In this document: one piece after another, positions 1 through 11,329 of the stretch | Layout of the letters: every line of letters begins with the position of its first letter | Position numbering within the stretch: the stretch's first letter is position 1 | Source of the DNA: Microcebus murinus | Taxonomy: Eukaryota; Chordata; Mammalia; Primates; Cheirogaleidae | Direction of reading: 5' to 3' | NCBI RefSeq assembly: GCF_040939455.1 | Contig: NC_134124.1 | Coordinates: 30,021,138 to 30,085,137, forward strand | Length of the DNA: 64,000 nt | Position numbers and translations under genes: made by a program | Notes under the pieces: model-generated | Told to the model about the DNA's origin: nothing | Databases searched by the model: none | What the model saw: only the letters and a program-made list of their open reading frames with translations

Positions 1-60
1 TCTTATCTATAGAATGAGGATAATAAGATTTACCTCTACAGAATTTTTTAAATGGGTTTT

Positions 61-610
61 CCCCCATAAGTATTATCTATTGCAACATGACAAATTACAC
101 CCAACACGTAGTAGCTTAAAACAATAAATATTTATTATTTCACGCAGTTCCTGAAGGTCAGGCATCAAACACTTTAGCTGAGTGATTCTAGCTTAGGGTA
201 CTCTCACGAGGTTCCCATCAGCCATCAGCCACAGCTGCAGTAATCTGAGGGCTCTGCTGAAGCTGGTAGACATGCTTCCAAACTCACGTGGCAGTTTTAT
301 GTTGGCTGTGGCTCTGAGGCCACTATTCCTTGTCATGCGGTTGTCCCCATAGCAGCTGCCTTCCCCTAGGAGAAAAAAAGAATGAGGGACAAGAACAAGA
401 AAAAGCATCTGACACAAATTCCATAGTCTTTTTCATAAACTAATCTCAAAAGTGACAACCCATCACTCTTGCTGTTTATTTTATTAGCAACAAACTATTG
501 ACACCCAAGGAGCCCAGTAAGGCCACACCCAAAGAAAGGAGAATTTAGTTCCACCTTTTGAAGAGATGAGTATCAAAGAATTTGTGGATATATTTGTAAA
601 ACCAAGTCTT
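61..610 (-). mobile_element. Old MLT1-type LTR (ERVL-MaLR), left LTR of a provirus remnant
   Basis: The start matches the complement of old MLT1 LTRs: 'cttaaaacaa' followed by 'atttattatttcac' and 'ctgaaggtcagg'. The end, 'gtatcaaagaatttgtgga', recurs in altered form near 2130-2150, so this LTR pairs with 1734-2165. It is highly diverged and non-coding. The element reads on the minus strand, making this its 3' LTR. Subfamily not resolved. Confidence 0.6.
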
Positions 611-659
611 CCTTAGATTCCCCCATTCACTTTCACTTTACATGCAAAATATACATCCC

Positions 660-1733
660 TCTCAAAGCCACCAAAGTTTCTTCCCGTTGCAGCCTGAGCG
701 CAAGTCCAGAATCTCATCATCTGAATTGAGTCCAGGTGTGGATAAGACGCTGTAGATTTAGTCCTTCAACCAGATCTCCTTGAGTGCAGCTTCTCTCTAC
801 ATATGAAACTAAAGGTATTTGTTATCTGCCCCCAACGCACATGATATGTATACACACATGTTTAATGGTGGGACAGGTTTAGAATAACTACTGTAGGTAT
901 TCCCCACTTGAATGTCAGAAAATAGAAGGCACTAAAGTGTCCTGAATCCATAGTTACTGTGCAATCCAGCTGGGCAAGCAGTGGATGTTCACTGATTAGG
1001 TCTCCTGGCCTAAAAATAATTCTCAATGGCTCTCACTTTCACCATCTGGGCTTTTGGTTCTTCCTCCTCCTTCCTTTTTCATAACAAGTAGAACATGTTC
1101 ACAGCTGAGATGTTTTCTCAGCCTGCTTTCTGCCAGTAGAATTTGGGAAGCCCAAAGACCTCTTTTTGTTTTGTATTGTCTCTGTCCTTTGAATTCAAGT
1201 TGGCACTGTCACTGCATAAATGATTCCTCTAAAAACTTTACTGTAGAAGTACAGGTCTTATTGGGGAACACTCTATTAGACAGAAGACACAGCCCTAATT
1301 TTCTCAAGATAAAGTCTTCTTTACCTTAGTGTTCTGCTGAGACTACCAAGGGACAATATCTTTAAGATTTCTAGAGTTGCTAATGTTTGATTGAGAGACT
1401 CTGTAGGACATAAAATTGATATCTTTAGTGGGTCTCTTGTCTGACCAAAAGGAACTCTGAAATACCACCACAGCTCTTTCTGAGGTCTTATTAAATAATC
1501 TCACAGTCACACCCTTGGCATAATCCCTAATCTAGTTTCCTTGGTACCACCCTGCATATGTTCTTTGCTGAGGAACCATTTCTTAATTTTAGAATTGCTT
1601 GCTATCTGGAATGTCTGAGAATTTTCAAAACCATCACGTCCTGGTTTCTTTCAGCTTAAAATCTATTTTTCGTTTGTTTGTTTTTCTCTTCTCATATTTT
1701 CCTATAAGCAGCAAAAAGAAACCAGGCAGTACT
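660..1733 (-). mobile_element. MaLR internal sequence, decayed
   Basis: The segment lies between two related LTRs and has the order of motifs known from MaLR (THE1/MST/MLT1) internal DNA read on the complement: 'agtccagaatctcatc', then 'ttatctgc', then 'atggtgggacagg', then 'ggcctaaaaataattctc'. MaLR internals carry no intact retroviral genes, and no meaningful frame is visible here. Frames of up to 91 codons inside it are taken as chance. Confidence 0.6.
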
Positions 1734-2165
1734 TAAGACAACTTTCTCAGAATCTGTGAGGTTGCAGTCCACTATCTGCTGAGGCTGCAGGCATCTCAAG
1801 CTTTAAGTGGGGCTGAAGAATCCACTTCCGACGTCCCTCCTATGGTTGTTGGCAGGCTACAGCTCTCACTGGCTTTTGGTTAGAGGCCTCTGTTTCTCAT
1901 CATGGGGACCTTCATGGCCCTTGGCTTTTCCTGGAGCAAATGGTCCAAGAGAGTAAGAACTGACAATGAGAGCAAAATAGAGTACACAAGTTGAAGCTGC
2001 ACTCTTTTCATAACCTGATATTGAAATGATACTCTATCACTTTTACTTTAGTCTATTCATTAGAAGCAAATCATTGAATCCAGCTTGCACTCAAGAGGAG
2101 GGAGATTAAGCTCCTTCTCTTGAATGGAAGAATATCAAAGAATTATTGGACATCTTTGAAAACTG
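1734..2165 (-). mobile_element. Old MLT1-type LTR, right LTR of the provirus remnant
   Basis: Motifs seen are 'tgtgaggttgcagtc', 'ggctgcaggcatctcaag', 'gttggcaggc', 'atggtccaagagag', and a terminal block with 'atatcaaagaatt'. The terminal block also appears at the end of the LTR at 61-610. The portion corresponding to the first roughly 130 bp of that copy is not recognisable, so this LTR looks truncated on the side facing the internal DNA. Confidence 0.55.
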
Positions 2166-2171
2166 CCCTAC

Positions 2172-2582
2172 CCCGCTCTTATGGACTGAATTTTGTCATC
2201 CTAAATTCACATGTTGAAGTCTGAACCCCCAGTGTAGCTGTCTTGGAGAAAGGGTGTTAATTAAGGAGTGAATTAAGGTTAAGTAACGTCATAAAGATGG
2301 AGCCCTAATCCATTAGGACTTGTGTCTTCATAAAAAGTGGAAAAGACATCAGAGTTTTCTCTCTCTCTCTCTGTCCTCATGCAAATGCAGAGGAAAGGCC
2401 ACGTGAGGACGCAGAGAAAAGGTGCTGTCTGTTAGCTGAAGAGAGAGGCCTCACCAGAAACCAACCTGGCTGACACCTTGATATTGGACTTCCAGCCTCT
2501 AGAACTGTGACAAAATATGTTAATGTTGTTTAAGCAAACACTTAGTGGTATTTTGTTATAGCAGCCTGAACAGACTAATACA
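2172..2582 (+). mobile_element. MLT1 LTR (ERVL-MaLR)
   Basis: The order of motifs is that of an MLT1A/B-like LTR: 'tatggactgaattttgtc', 'catgttgaagtctgaaccc', 'gatggagccctaatcc', 'tgtcttcataaaaagtgg', 'ggccacgtgagga', 'gctgacaccttgatattgg', 'tctagaactgtgac', and the end 'cagcctgaacagactaata'. A short (TC)n run lies near 2358-2373. It is a solo LTR with nothing internal attached. Confidence 0.8.
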
Positions 2583-2824
2583 TCTACAAACCACTACTAA
2601 TGGTGAAAGAAAAAAGGAATTAAACCCCTAAAGGTCGGAAAGTTTAATCTCAAATCTAGCTGCATGTGCAAAATTTATTTGTAGGGTTTTTTAAAATTTA
2701 TAATGTTTATGAAAATATTATATATTATGTGATACCAAGTAGCACTGATGTTCTATAATAATGTGCTATGGTTATACCATTCTGGCTTTGAGTAAAAGAC
2801 ATTACACAGAGCAGGTCCTTAATA

Positions 2825-3045
2825 AATACTAATTTTTATTAATGATAACTACTTACCTATATCAATTATTCTAATCTGTATAAAATCCCATAAAGAATGA
2901 TACTATTATCCCTATTTTACATATGAGAAAGTTGGGCTCAGAGAAGTCAGTGTTCCATGTTGGCATTCCTTATCAGTAATAAAACTGGGCTTACAGTACC
3001 AAAGATGTCTTCTTTCCACTGCACCAATCTGCCTTTCTAAAGAGA
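2825..3045 (-). repeat. MIR SINE
   Basis: Complement of the MIR body: 'attattctaatctgtataa' is a decayed region, followed by 'ccctattttacatatgagaa' and 'gggctcagagaagt', and ending in a region corresponding to the tRNA-derived 5' half ('tccactgcaccaatctgcc'). Strongly diverged, as expected for a mammal-wide SINE. Confidence 0.7.
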
Positions 3046-3419
3046 TCATGCTAGTATTTTGAAATGGTTCACTTCTTGGAAAATGACATTTTAAATAAGA
3101 ACATGTCAGGATCCTCCAGAGACAAATACCGTGAGTAGAGAACACAGTGTAAAATATTTTATCTTACAGAATCTTTGATTACATGAGATTCATGTATTTT
3201 TATTGCAAAAGCACCAAGCCTTATATACTAGTACTCTTTGGGAAATAGAAAAAAAGACATACGTTTATCCATTCAACCTTGGTTGAGCACTCACAACCTG
3301 TAAAACATTGTGTTAATGATTGGGAAGTTTTATAAAAGACTTCCATGGGCTCTGAACAACTCTGGAATATATATAATCCAGTAAAGAAAATTAGGTATGA
3401 ACACCAAGAATTATCATGA

Positions 3420-3850
3420 GTGTATTAGTTAGCTATTACCACTGTAGTACTGTATAACAAACCACTCTCAAACTCAATGGCCTGCCATAACAATAATTTA
3501 TTCTAGCTTACTCATCTGTGAGTTGTGTAAGTAGGTGTTGTCTGACCCAACCTGCCCTCTGCTTGGCTTGGAACAAACAAGTAGGTTACATCAAGTTCTG
3601 CACCAAGCATCTCTCATCCTCCCTGATTGGTGTGGTAGCCAGAGCATGCTACTCTCACGGTGATGGCAGAAGCAGAAGAGAGGCAAGCAAAATGGACACA
3701 CTGTCACTTCCCTTACATTCCACTGGCAAGATAAGTCACGTGGTCAACTCAACATTAATGATATGAGAAAATAAACTCTGCCTTTAATGGAGGAGCTACA
3801 AGGTCACATAGCAAAAGACATGGAGACAGAGAATGGTAATGAACTGGGAA
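3420..3850 (-). mobile_element. Ancient LTR (MaLR-like), minus strand
   Basis: It begins 'gtattagttagctattacc', then 'gtataacaaaccactctcaa' and 'caataatttatt', which is the complement of the 3' end of old MaLR/ERVL LTRs. Later blocks ('ctctcatcctccctgattgg', 'ataagtcacgtggtcaac') fit the same group. Subfamily cannot be assigned by eye. Confidence 0.5.
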
Positions 3851-3974
3851 TGATAATACAATGTGTCACAACAAGTAACTGAATATGTTAAATTCCTTAA
3901 GATGCATCCAAAAGTAGAAGCCCAAGCAATGGTCAGAATCACTGGACCTGATTTTAATCTGTTTCCTTCTCTGA

Positions 3975-4110
3975 TTAAATGTGTGTAAGTGTTTAACTGC
4001 TTGGAGCCTCAGTTATCTGATCCTGAAAATAATTTTTGTAAAGATGAAAAGTGATCACATACATAGAGATAAATACCAACATCTGGCACATAGCAAAAGC
4101 TCAATAAAAG
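3975..4110 (+). repeat. MIR SINE, 3' half
   Basis: The sequence has the decayed MIR core 'tggagcctcagttatctgat', followed by 'catctggcacatagcaaaag' and 'ctcaataaa', which is the normal MIR order. Confidence 0.7.
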
Positions 4111-4124
4111 AAAGATAAAGACAA

Positions 4125-4245
4125 GACAAGAGCTGTGTGAGTTCATATTCTACTGGAGGAAGCCAGACATCCATTTGTGAAACAACTAGAAAATGATTTT
4201 AGGTGAGCTCTAAACAAGGATAAGCAGCGTATAAAATTCGATCCA
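4125..4245 (-). repeat. L2 LINE fragment
   Basis: The motif 'gagttcatattctactggag' followed by 'aagccagacatcc' resembles the complement of the L2 3' region, 'gagcttacattctagtgggg' plus 'gagacagacat'. Short and diverged. Confidence 0.5.
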
Positions 4246-4289
4246 TGTGGAGAGGGCTCCGAAAAGTCTTCTTTATCCACGTAGAATAA

Positions 4290-5095
4290 AGCTCACCAAA
4301 TGAATAACTTCAGTTCTTTCTCTCTTTTATTCCTTAACAATTAATTTCAGGAGCGTATGCATATATTTCCATTCATCTTAACTGTTTATAAGCTATTCTG
4401 GCAGTAAAATGACATGGTTGTCATGGAAGCAATCAAGAATCAGGAATCAGAACTCGAGAGTATATGCAACTGACCATGCACATTGTTACAATACAAAAGA
4501 TTTGGTTTTTTCTTTACAATAAGTCATTTGTGAAGGAATATGCCCATCAAAATTTTCATCTCATGATACCACATCAAATTCATTAAGAAAGTATAGTCCC
4601 ACAAGTTTAGTCTGTGTCTAAACACAGACACATATATGTGTCTAAATACAGACACATAAATATATATACACACACACACTTGATAGCTATATGCATCTTA
4701 CGTGTATATAACCATTTTAAGTATGGCTCATTCTCATTCTCTCTTTGGCTTGACTAAATTTAGAATTTCCCTACTATCCTGGTTGTTGATACTAAAACCC
4801 AACTCAAGGATCCTTATATTCAACTTTGCTTCTTTAACGAAATGGCTAAAATCTGTACTCTCAAGGAGTTTCCAATTTACTTGAGGAAAGGAAAATTATT
4901 CAAAAATAAATGTTTGAGAAAACAGGTAAGGACATATAGAATAACTAATCAGGCTCCCTTGGGTCCTTTACCAGCCTTTCTATTCATTCTTTCTACACCC
5001 CTTCATGTTTTTAACTTTAAATATTTGAGCAGACTATTTTCAAAAGTGTCATCTTCATTTTTTCTACCCCAAAATATTTATTTCAGTTCAATTTA
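4290..5095. other. No gene recognised; AT-rich DNA with one small tandem repeat
   Basis: I recognise no gene or dispersed repeat here apart from the 24-bp tandem repeat at 4613-4660. Two overlapping short frames (about 4702-5096) have no recognisable domain and look like chance. Confidence 0.5.
4613..4660. repeat. 24-bp tandem repeat, two units, each self-complementary
   Basis: Unit one (4613-4636) and unit two (4637-4660) match at 22 of 24 positions. Each unit begins 'tgtgtcta' and contains 'agacaca', so each can fold on itself. A short (CA)n run follows at about 4668-4679. Confidence 0.85.
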
Positions 5096-5099
5096 GCAG

Positions 5100-5420
5100 C
5101 GATCAAAAATGTTTTAATTGTAGAAGGACTGTGCTAGGTGTTTTGGAAGTGCGAAATGATTGAGACACCGTGGTTGCCATAGAGATCCTAGCACATGGGA
5201 GGGTCAAATAAAAAACTATTTGTTGTCTTGTACATTACAAGGAAGAATGGTATTCTGTGTGTTTCTTGCTCTAAGAGAAGAAGAATTCACGAAATGAGTG
5301 ACATTTGAGCTGCGCTTAAAAGATGGATAGGATTTAATTAAAGAAACACAACGTGGGAGCAAAATACTCTAGAAATAAAAATATAGAGATGTCTTGCAGG
5401 CCTCTGAAACACTCAATCTT
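5100..5420 (-). repeat. L2 LINE fragment
   Basis: 'ctgtgctaggtgtt' near the start, 'gtgacatttgagctgcgctt' in the middle and 'tcttgcaggcctctga' later follow the order of an L2 3' region on the complement. The first and middle motifs are the strongest. Confidence 0.55.
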
Positions 5421-5429
5421 GGACTTAGG

Positions 5430-6670
5430 CAAAGCACCAAGCCTGGAAATGTAGCTCTGAAAGTTATAAGAATAGTAGTGCTATATGAAGCCATATATAC
5501 AGAGAGAGAGCCATAGAGAGAAAGACTATGAACACAGGAAAGAAAACAGAAAAGCATCAAGAATGAGCAAAGAAAAAAAAAAAAAAAACACCAAAGGAGA
5601 CTAAAAAATTATCACAATGAGTAATAAAAGGAGTGAAGTGTAATAGAAAATGACAGTATCAAATTCAAAAGAAAAATAAATTGGTAGATGAATGAGGACC
5701 AAAAAGAGGAAGTTGATGAAAATTAATTATCTTACTGTAGAGAGGATTTTCTTATGAGTCCTGAGAAAATAAGGAAAGGACAAGTGAACAAATATAAAAA
5801 TTTAAGGAGGATGAGAGAGAAGTTGAAAAGGTCCACATAAAAGGGTCTTAGTGTTACCATTTTATTGAATGATCTGATTCACAATAGTGAAGGCAGGTAG
5901 TAATTTTATTCTTTCTCTCATTGCCCCTTAAACTGAATTCATAGACTCATTCTTTCATAAACTAGATGAAATTTCAGCCAGATACCACAGCTTTTCTGGT
6001 TCCTTTAACTCCTAAGATCAGACTTATTTTACTAATTGAATAGTTTCCCAACCAATGTAATATTTAATCTAAAAAGGCATGGAATTGAAAACTGTTTCTC
6101 CTCCCCCAGCTCAGGCTTACTTTAGGCTTAGTTGCATAGATTCATTTCCTTCTCTTTTTATTCACTTCTTTCCTGCCCTCTATTTATTTTTCACTCCTCC
6201 GAGATCTAGTAAGGTAGAGAGCAGACCAAGGGGGAAATTGCCCAGTCTATGCAGCCAGAATAGTGTCACCTATTGTCCTTCCTCATCCTCTTAGATAGAT
6301 GTACAATTTCAAGCTCTATGTCTCTTGGGAATCTTTTGTTGAGTTTCTCAAAGGTACTAATTGCAGCCTCTGTAACAGAGCCTCATTGGCTGTTGTCAAT
6401 CCTATCCTCATCCTCTGGTCTTCCGGTTGCCCATGCTCTGCTGGGTCACTTCATGCTTTCATGGATTTCTTCAGATGGTCTTAGGTTAACACTCTAACTT
6501 GAGAGCCATGTTATTGCTCAGGAAATACGCACCTTTTCCAGCTATTGATGGAAAAGTGGTTTCCTCTGTTCTCTCTGCTCCAAAGCAGTTCACTCCAGGC
6601 ACCACCTTTTGCCTTCAGACTTCTCCCAGCAAGAATCATATACCAAACCTTATGTTCCATAACTCAGGGG
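5430..6670. other. No gene recognised
   Basis: Unassigned sequence with an A-run near 5572-5588. Frames at 6079-6294 and 6273-6497 show no domain, signal or neighbouring splice context that would support coding. I see no recognisable repeat. Confidence 0.45.
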
Positions 6671-6675
6671 ACAGA

Positions 6676-6733
6676 ATCTATTACCATACCACCCTGAATG
6701 AGCTCGATCTTGTCTAATCTTGGAAGTGAACTT
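6676..6733 (+). pseudogene. 5S rRNA pseudogene, 5' fragment
   Basis: The run from 'atctattaccataccaccct' through 'ctcgatcttgtctaatct' and 'tggaag' follows the first roughly 50 nt of vertebrate 5S rRNA, including the 'ccataccaccctgaa' block and the 'gatct-gtct-atct' region. I count about ten mismatches over about 51 positions, mostly C-to-T or G-to-A changes as expected from CpG decay. The remaining half, with the internal promoter C box, is not recognisable. It is a dead fragment, not a functional RNA gene. Confidence 0.75.
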
Positions 6734-6759
6734 CAGAGGCACATATTAAGGTCTCCTTG

Positions 6760-7430
6760 GGATCCTTTTGAAAAGTTTTTCACTTGGCGAGGATCAAGGA
6801 CAGGATGTCACAGCATTTCAATTATTCCTCCCAGTGAAATTCTGTCATAGACTCTTAAACTTCAATCTCTAACATTCAAAAGGTAGTGATGTGCCTATGT
6901 AGCAGAATTGGTTTCCAGCCACCTCCTTTGCAAGTCCTGTGTAGCTGGTTTAGCATCTCTCTACAGAATGGGGGAGGATTTGGCAACTATTGTGTTATTC
7001 TCAGCCAAGGACCTATGCAGAAAATTCAAGACAACAGGAAGAGTTGAATTTAACATCCTGATACATTAGTAAAATGGGAGATTAGATCATTTGTTGAGGT
7101 TGAACGAGGACATTTAGGGATTTTTGTGGTTAATAAAAGAGAAAATGGGACTCCAATAAGTGGGGTAGACAGTCAATTAGCAATGAAGAAAAGATTGGGT
7201 GAATAACAATTGTGAGGTTTGATAACATCAGTATGAAGAACAAGCCATCAATACAGTTATGGGAATTTTGCTGTCAAATCCAGTAATTTGGAAACTAGAG
7301 AGAAAAAAATATTGAGATTCTTTTTTTCCAGTGATAGTAATTGGCCAAATGTTTTGCAGCATGAGATGGTAATAACCAGTGCTCAAAGCCTGCCCCCAAA
7401 CCCCAGACTAGGTAGAAAGGGAAAAACAAT
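6760..7430. other. No gene recognised
   Basis: Unassigned AT-rich sequence without a recognisable repeat or plausible coding frame. Confidence 0.45.
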
Positions 7431-7435
7431 AATAA

Positions 7436-7640
7436 CCTCAGCCATTCATTGAGCACTTTCTGTGTGCCGAGAAGTTACTAAGGTCTTTATATGTCTACCT
7501 TATGTAATATTATCTGTGCTTTATAGAAAAGGAAAGAGAATTTTCAATAGGTTAAGTAACTTGTCCCTAACATCCTATAGCTATAAGTGGAGAGTGAGAT
7601 TTGAACTCAGATCCATCTCACACGGAGTCAGCACTCAGAG
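7436..7640 (-). repeat. MIR SINE
   Basis: Nearly complete MIR on the complement: 'cattcattgagcactttctg', 'tgtgccga', 'ataggttaagtaacttg', 'tagctataagtgg', 'gatttgaactcagatcc'. Confidence 0.85.
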
Positions 7641-7649
7641 GTGAATCAG

Positions 7650-8210
7650 AAGAATACAAGTAGACTTGGAGATGAATGATTATAGAACCAAATGAAAAGA
7701 GGAGTGGAGGTTAGTATGAAGTAGAGTAATAGGAGCTTGTAAATCAAGAGTATAAGTTCAAAATTACTATCACAGAGTACTAATGAAGTACAAGTGAGGC
7801 TGTGCAAAAAGGTTGACCAACTAGTGTAGAGCTGGAGGTCATTAGAATAGAAATAAATCAAAGGACTGGGTTCATTTCTTGATCTTTGTGAATGATGTAT
7901 CCACCCAAGGAAAAGCTGGAAGACTAGGTGCAAAATAGAAAATTGGTGAGTAGGCGAATAAAGATGTCAAAAAAAAAAAAAAATGTAAGGGAAATCCAAC
8001 AGAAGTGAGTAAAATTTGATGGCCAAAATGAAAAAAGTTAAATGATGTGGGCTTCATACAGAGCTGGAATTCTTGGAAGAAAAAATGGCAAAATAATCGA
8101 GAAGTAGCAGTGGGAAGGAAATAGAATTTCAACAACTTCTAACTTCAAGGCATGAGAAAATGAGTCAACTCTAAAGGGAATTGAGCAGGATGTATGGTTT
8201 TCAAAGGACA
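7650..8210. other. No gene recognised
   Basis: Purine-rich unassigned DNA with a 15-bp A-run at about 7969-7983. Minus-strand frames here (for example 7646-7933) are rich in Phe, Leu and Ser as expected from a purine-rich complement, so I do not call them genes. Confidence 0.45.
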
Positions 8211-8214
8211 AAAG

Positions 8215-8500
8215 GCGGAAACCACCCTCCCCACTTTCCACCATCCCAGAGAGGCCTTCTCTAGTCACCCGATCTAGAATAATTCCTTCCTCCGGTCATT
8301 CTCTACCACCTGGGCCTCTTTTATTTTCTTCATGGTGCTCATTATTACATAAAACTACTCATTTGTTTCTTAATACTTTACCTACCACTAATGTGAGCCC
8401 CCTGAATGCAGTCTGCTTTGCTGACCACTGTAGTCCCATCCTGGAGGACATAGCCTGTCCTGTAGCAAACAGTCAGTAAATATGTGTTGGATGGTTGCAT
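8215..8500 (+). repeat. L2 LINE, 3' end
   Basis: Pattern of the L2 3' region: 'gagaggccttctctagtcac', 'ttattttcttcatggtgctc', 'gtgagccccctgaatgcag', 'tagcaaacagtcagtaaata', 'tgtgttggatgg'. No coding frame survives. Confidence 0.75.
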
Positions 8501-8504
8501 GAGT

Positions 8505-10010
8505 TGGAGAGGATGTTTGAGAAAAATCTTGAGAACATGTTCAAGTTTTTTTTTAATAGTATATGGATGTATGTGTGATCAAGAAGAATGGGTCTGAACT
8601 AAATGGAGGAAGTATTTAGTAAAATATAAAATATATGTAGCCAGAGAAGTTTAACATTCATTTGTAAATGAAATGAAATCCAGGAGCTCCCTTGAATGAT
8701 GGAGCTAAAGAGCTTGGAAGCAGCAGGCTGCTGGATCAAGTTCAACCTGGGAAGATAATCGGACAATAATTCGGAAGATAATCAGAAGATAATTCAGGAC
8801 TCTGAATTCCTACTTGGAATACCTACTTGGCATTTGGGACCTACTTAGGACTTGGGTGTACTGGGGTTTCTTGGCCACCTGTGACTCTACCTGACTTCAG
8901 TTGTTGATGGCCACTGAGGAAGGTTAATAGTAATACATCCGATCTCCTCTTATTCCCACTTCTGTTATAGTTATTTTGAAATCGTAAATGAGTCCTTGAT
9001 GAGTGTTAAACAGCAGACTAAGTTTTTTTTCAGGCAAAATGAAGTGGAGTGTTAATGTAATTGCTAAAATCATTTTATTTCTAAGGTTAGAAAACTATCT
9101 TTAGAGAAGACTATAGGGGAGAGAGCCCACAAAATAATTTCATTGCCTTACAGGGTTTCAAATGATAGAGGAGAAAGAAAATGGGTGATTGAGGGTATAG
9201 TTATTTCACAATGTTAAAGTCTAAGATAAGCAGGGAAGTCAGATTAAGAAGGCAGGCAGTAGGGCTGAGAAAGCTGGGATTTTTTTCTAGCCATGTTGAA
9301 AACAGACTGGAATTTGGATTGAATGGACAGTATAATTGTCAAACTTTATCACATTTGCTTAGGAGTTTACATTCGAGTTAACTAAAAACAAAACACCTAC
9401 CTGGAGTGGCTACTTGGCCTTTTGTTTCAAGGGAGTGAGGGAGTCTGAAGCCTCTTAAACTCTTTGGCACATAGAACTTTCCAAAACAGTCTGTTCTTGT
9501 GATAGTTTAGAAAACTCAAGCAAAAAGGGTCAAGGTCCTGGAGTTTGTATTTGAAGCTTATTTAGACCTGAATTGACTGAAGAAAAGAAAATCATCCAAA
9601 GGCTTAAAAAAAATTGATCCTCTAAATTCCAACCAAATAGTTTGGAATGGTTGTTTATCCTAATACATTAGGGCTCATTAGATAAAACACAGGAATTGCC
9701 AGAGAGGATTAGTGGGGGTTCTTTTTGTTTGTTTGTTTACATTCCTTACTGGGATTTATAAAGTCAGTCTCAGAGAGAAGGAGGGATACAGCAGTGACTG
9801 ATCTCAAAAGAAATTAATTAAAATATAGGAAAACGAGGGATTTGGTAAATGATCCAGATTAAAACTTTGAACAAACATGGGAGAAATTCAGAGAACAAAC
9901 AAAATGTGAAAACATGATGAGGGAGGAAATCTCTTCCTTTCAGGAAGTTATGAAAGAGTTCTCATAAAACCCAGGGAGCCAAGGCACCACCACCGTGTGT
10001 CTTTGACTTC
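8505..10010. other. No gene recognised
   Basis: About 1.5 kb of unassigned sequence. A small local repeat of 'aagataat' occurs between 8750 and 8790. A (TTTG)n-like run lies at about 9723-9740. No supported coding region. Confidence 0.45.
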
Positions 10011-10017
10011 AGGAGCT

Positions 10018-10350
10018 GTGTTGTACAATGGTTAAGGCTGCTCCACTCTGTATTTAAACTCCTGGTTTCATCACCCAGCCAGATCACTTCTTAGCAGATC
10101 TTGGGCAAATTATTTTGCCTCTTTGAATCCCATTTTCTCATCTGTGAACTGAGGTTAATAATAGAATCTACCAGATAGGTTTGCTGTGAGGATGAAATAT
10201 AAGCATTCTTAAAATCATATCTAACCTTCCATAAATATTAATTATTCTTTTTATCATCACAATTACTATCATTGTCATCATCATCACCATTTCTGGTGCC
10301 TATTACAATGCCTGATGCATGGTGGATACTCAGTGAATGTGTGATGACTG
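10018..10350 (+). repeat. MIR SINE, near full length
   Basis: It starts with the tRNA-like head 'caatggttaaggctgctcc', then 'cttgggcaaattattttgcc', 'cattttctcatctgtgaact' and 'gaggttaataatag', with a 3' tail near 10290-10350. A short CAT/ATC-rich tract at 10255-10290 interrupts the tail. Confidence 0.85.
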
Positions 10351-10359
10351 CATGAATGA

Positions 10360-10685
10360 ATGAGCGCTGGCCAAAATGGACATTTCTACCTCCTGCTGGT
10401 ATACTTAAAGTCTACCACGCAGGGCTAAAGCCAGGCCATAAACTTGATGTCTACATGGTTCAGTCGAGGCATGTGAATGAGTGACGTGTATTCGGAATAT
10501 GAAAAATAAACAAACCTTCTTGGTCTACCTTTTATTTTCTCACTTTAGACAGACAAGGGCATGGAGCAATATCTCTGTACTCCGAGTAAAACAAAAGCTC
10601 AAATGTCAGGGTTTGGAGTCCGTAATCTTGTCTGTTATCAATCCTTGGCGAGCTCTTGGCTGAAGAATGACCGGACACACCAAAA
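10360..10685. other. No gene recognised
   Basis: Unassigned sequence. Two overlapping 60-codon frames (10481-10663, 10561-10743) give no recognisable protein. Confidence 0.4.
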
Positions 10686-10689
10686 GCAA

Positions 10690-11300
10690 GGCAAGCATGA
10701 AATGAAGTTCATTGAGGAAGAACAAGATAGGTTTACAGAGTAAGATATAGGTTTACAGAGCAAGATACATTCACCACACAGAACAGCGAACAGAACCCTC
10801 TGTCATAGCAAAAGGGCTCCGATTATCATCTGGGGTCCTGTTTTATAGGACTCTCCGGGTGGTTCAGACTTCACCACTGAACCACTTGGATGGACAATTA
10901 ACGACATCATAATTAGCTGTAAGTTACTCTAGGTCACTTTCCAAATCCTACTGTACCTGTGCTGCCTGGCCTGCTCCCTGGGTATTCTCTGCATTCTTTT
11001 GCAGATTAGCAAGTGATGAATGATCCTCCTTTCCCCAGGTGTGGCAGTTGCTCTGGGTAGGATTAAGATGGGACAGCACTACTATGACACCTGCCCTTGT
11101 CCCTCTCCCCAGGTGGGGCAATTGCTTGAGGCAGCACCAAGGCAAGGCACCCACATTTGTCCCTAGGAGGGTCTTGGAGGTCCCTTGCTATCTACCTAAC
11201 ACAAACACTGCTGAACTGACTATTCCTCGCTGTCAGAGAGCAATAAGGAGTGGTGGGGATTGTGGCACTGAGGAGACACCATGACCTTCTAGAATAGACA
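10690..11300. mobile_element. Possible retroviral LTR-like block with internal repeats
   Basis: This block is richer in G+C than its surroundings and has two internal imperfect duplications. One is a 21-bp unit around 'taggtttacagag' repeated at about 10728 and 10745. The other is a unit beginning 'ccccaggtg' repeated at about 11034 and 11107. Tandem duplications of this size and a 'gaagttcattgagg' block resemble the U3/R region of an ERV LTR on the minus strand. I cannot match it to a named family and see no clear ends. Confidence 0.35.
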
Positions 11301-11329
11301 GATTCTACAGGTGTAGCTGATTATTACAG

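Noticed and set aside
7646..8268. Three overlapping minus-strand frames rich in Phe, Leu and Ser
   Set aside because: They overlap in different frames and derive from purine-rich plus-strand DNA; no domain, no splice context.
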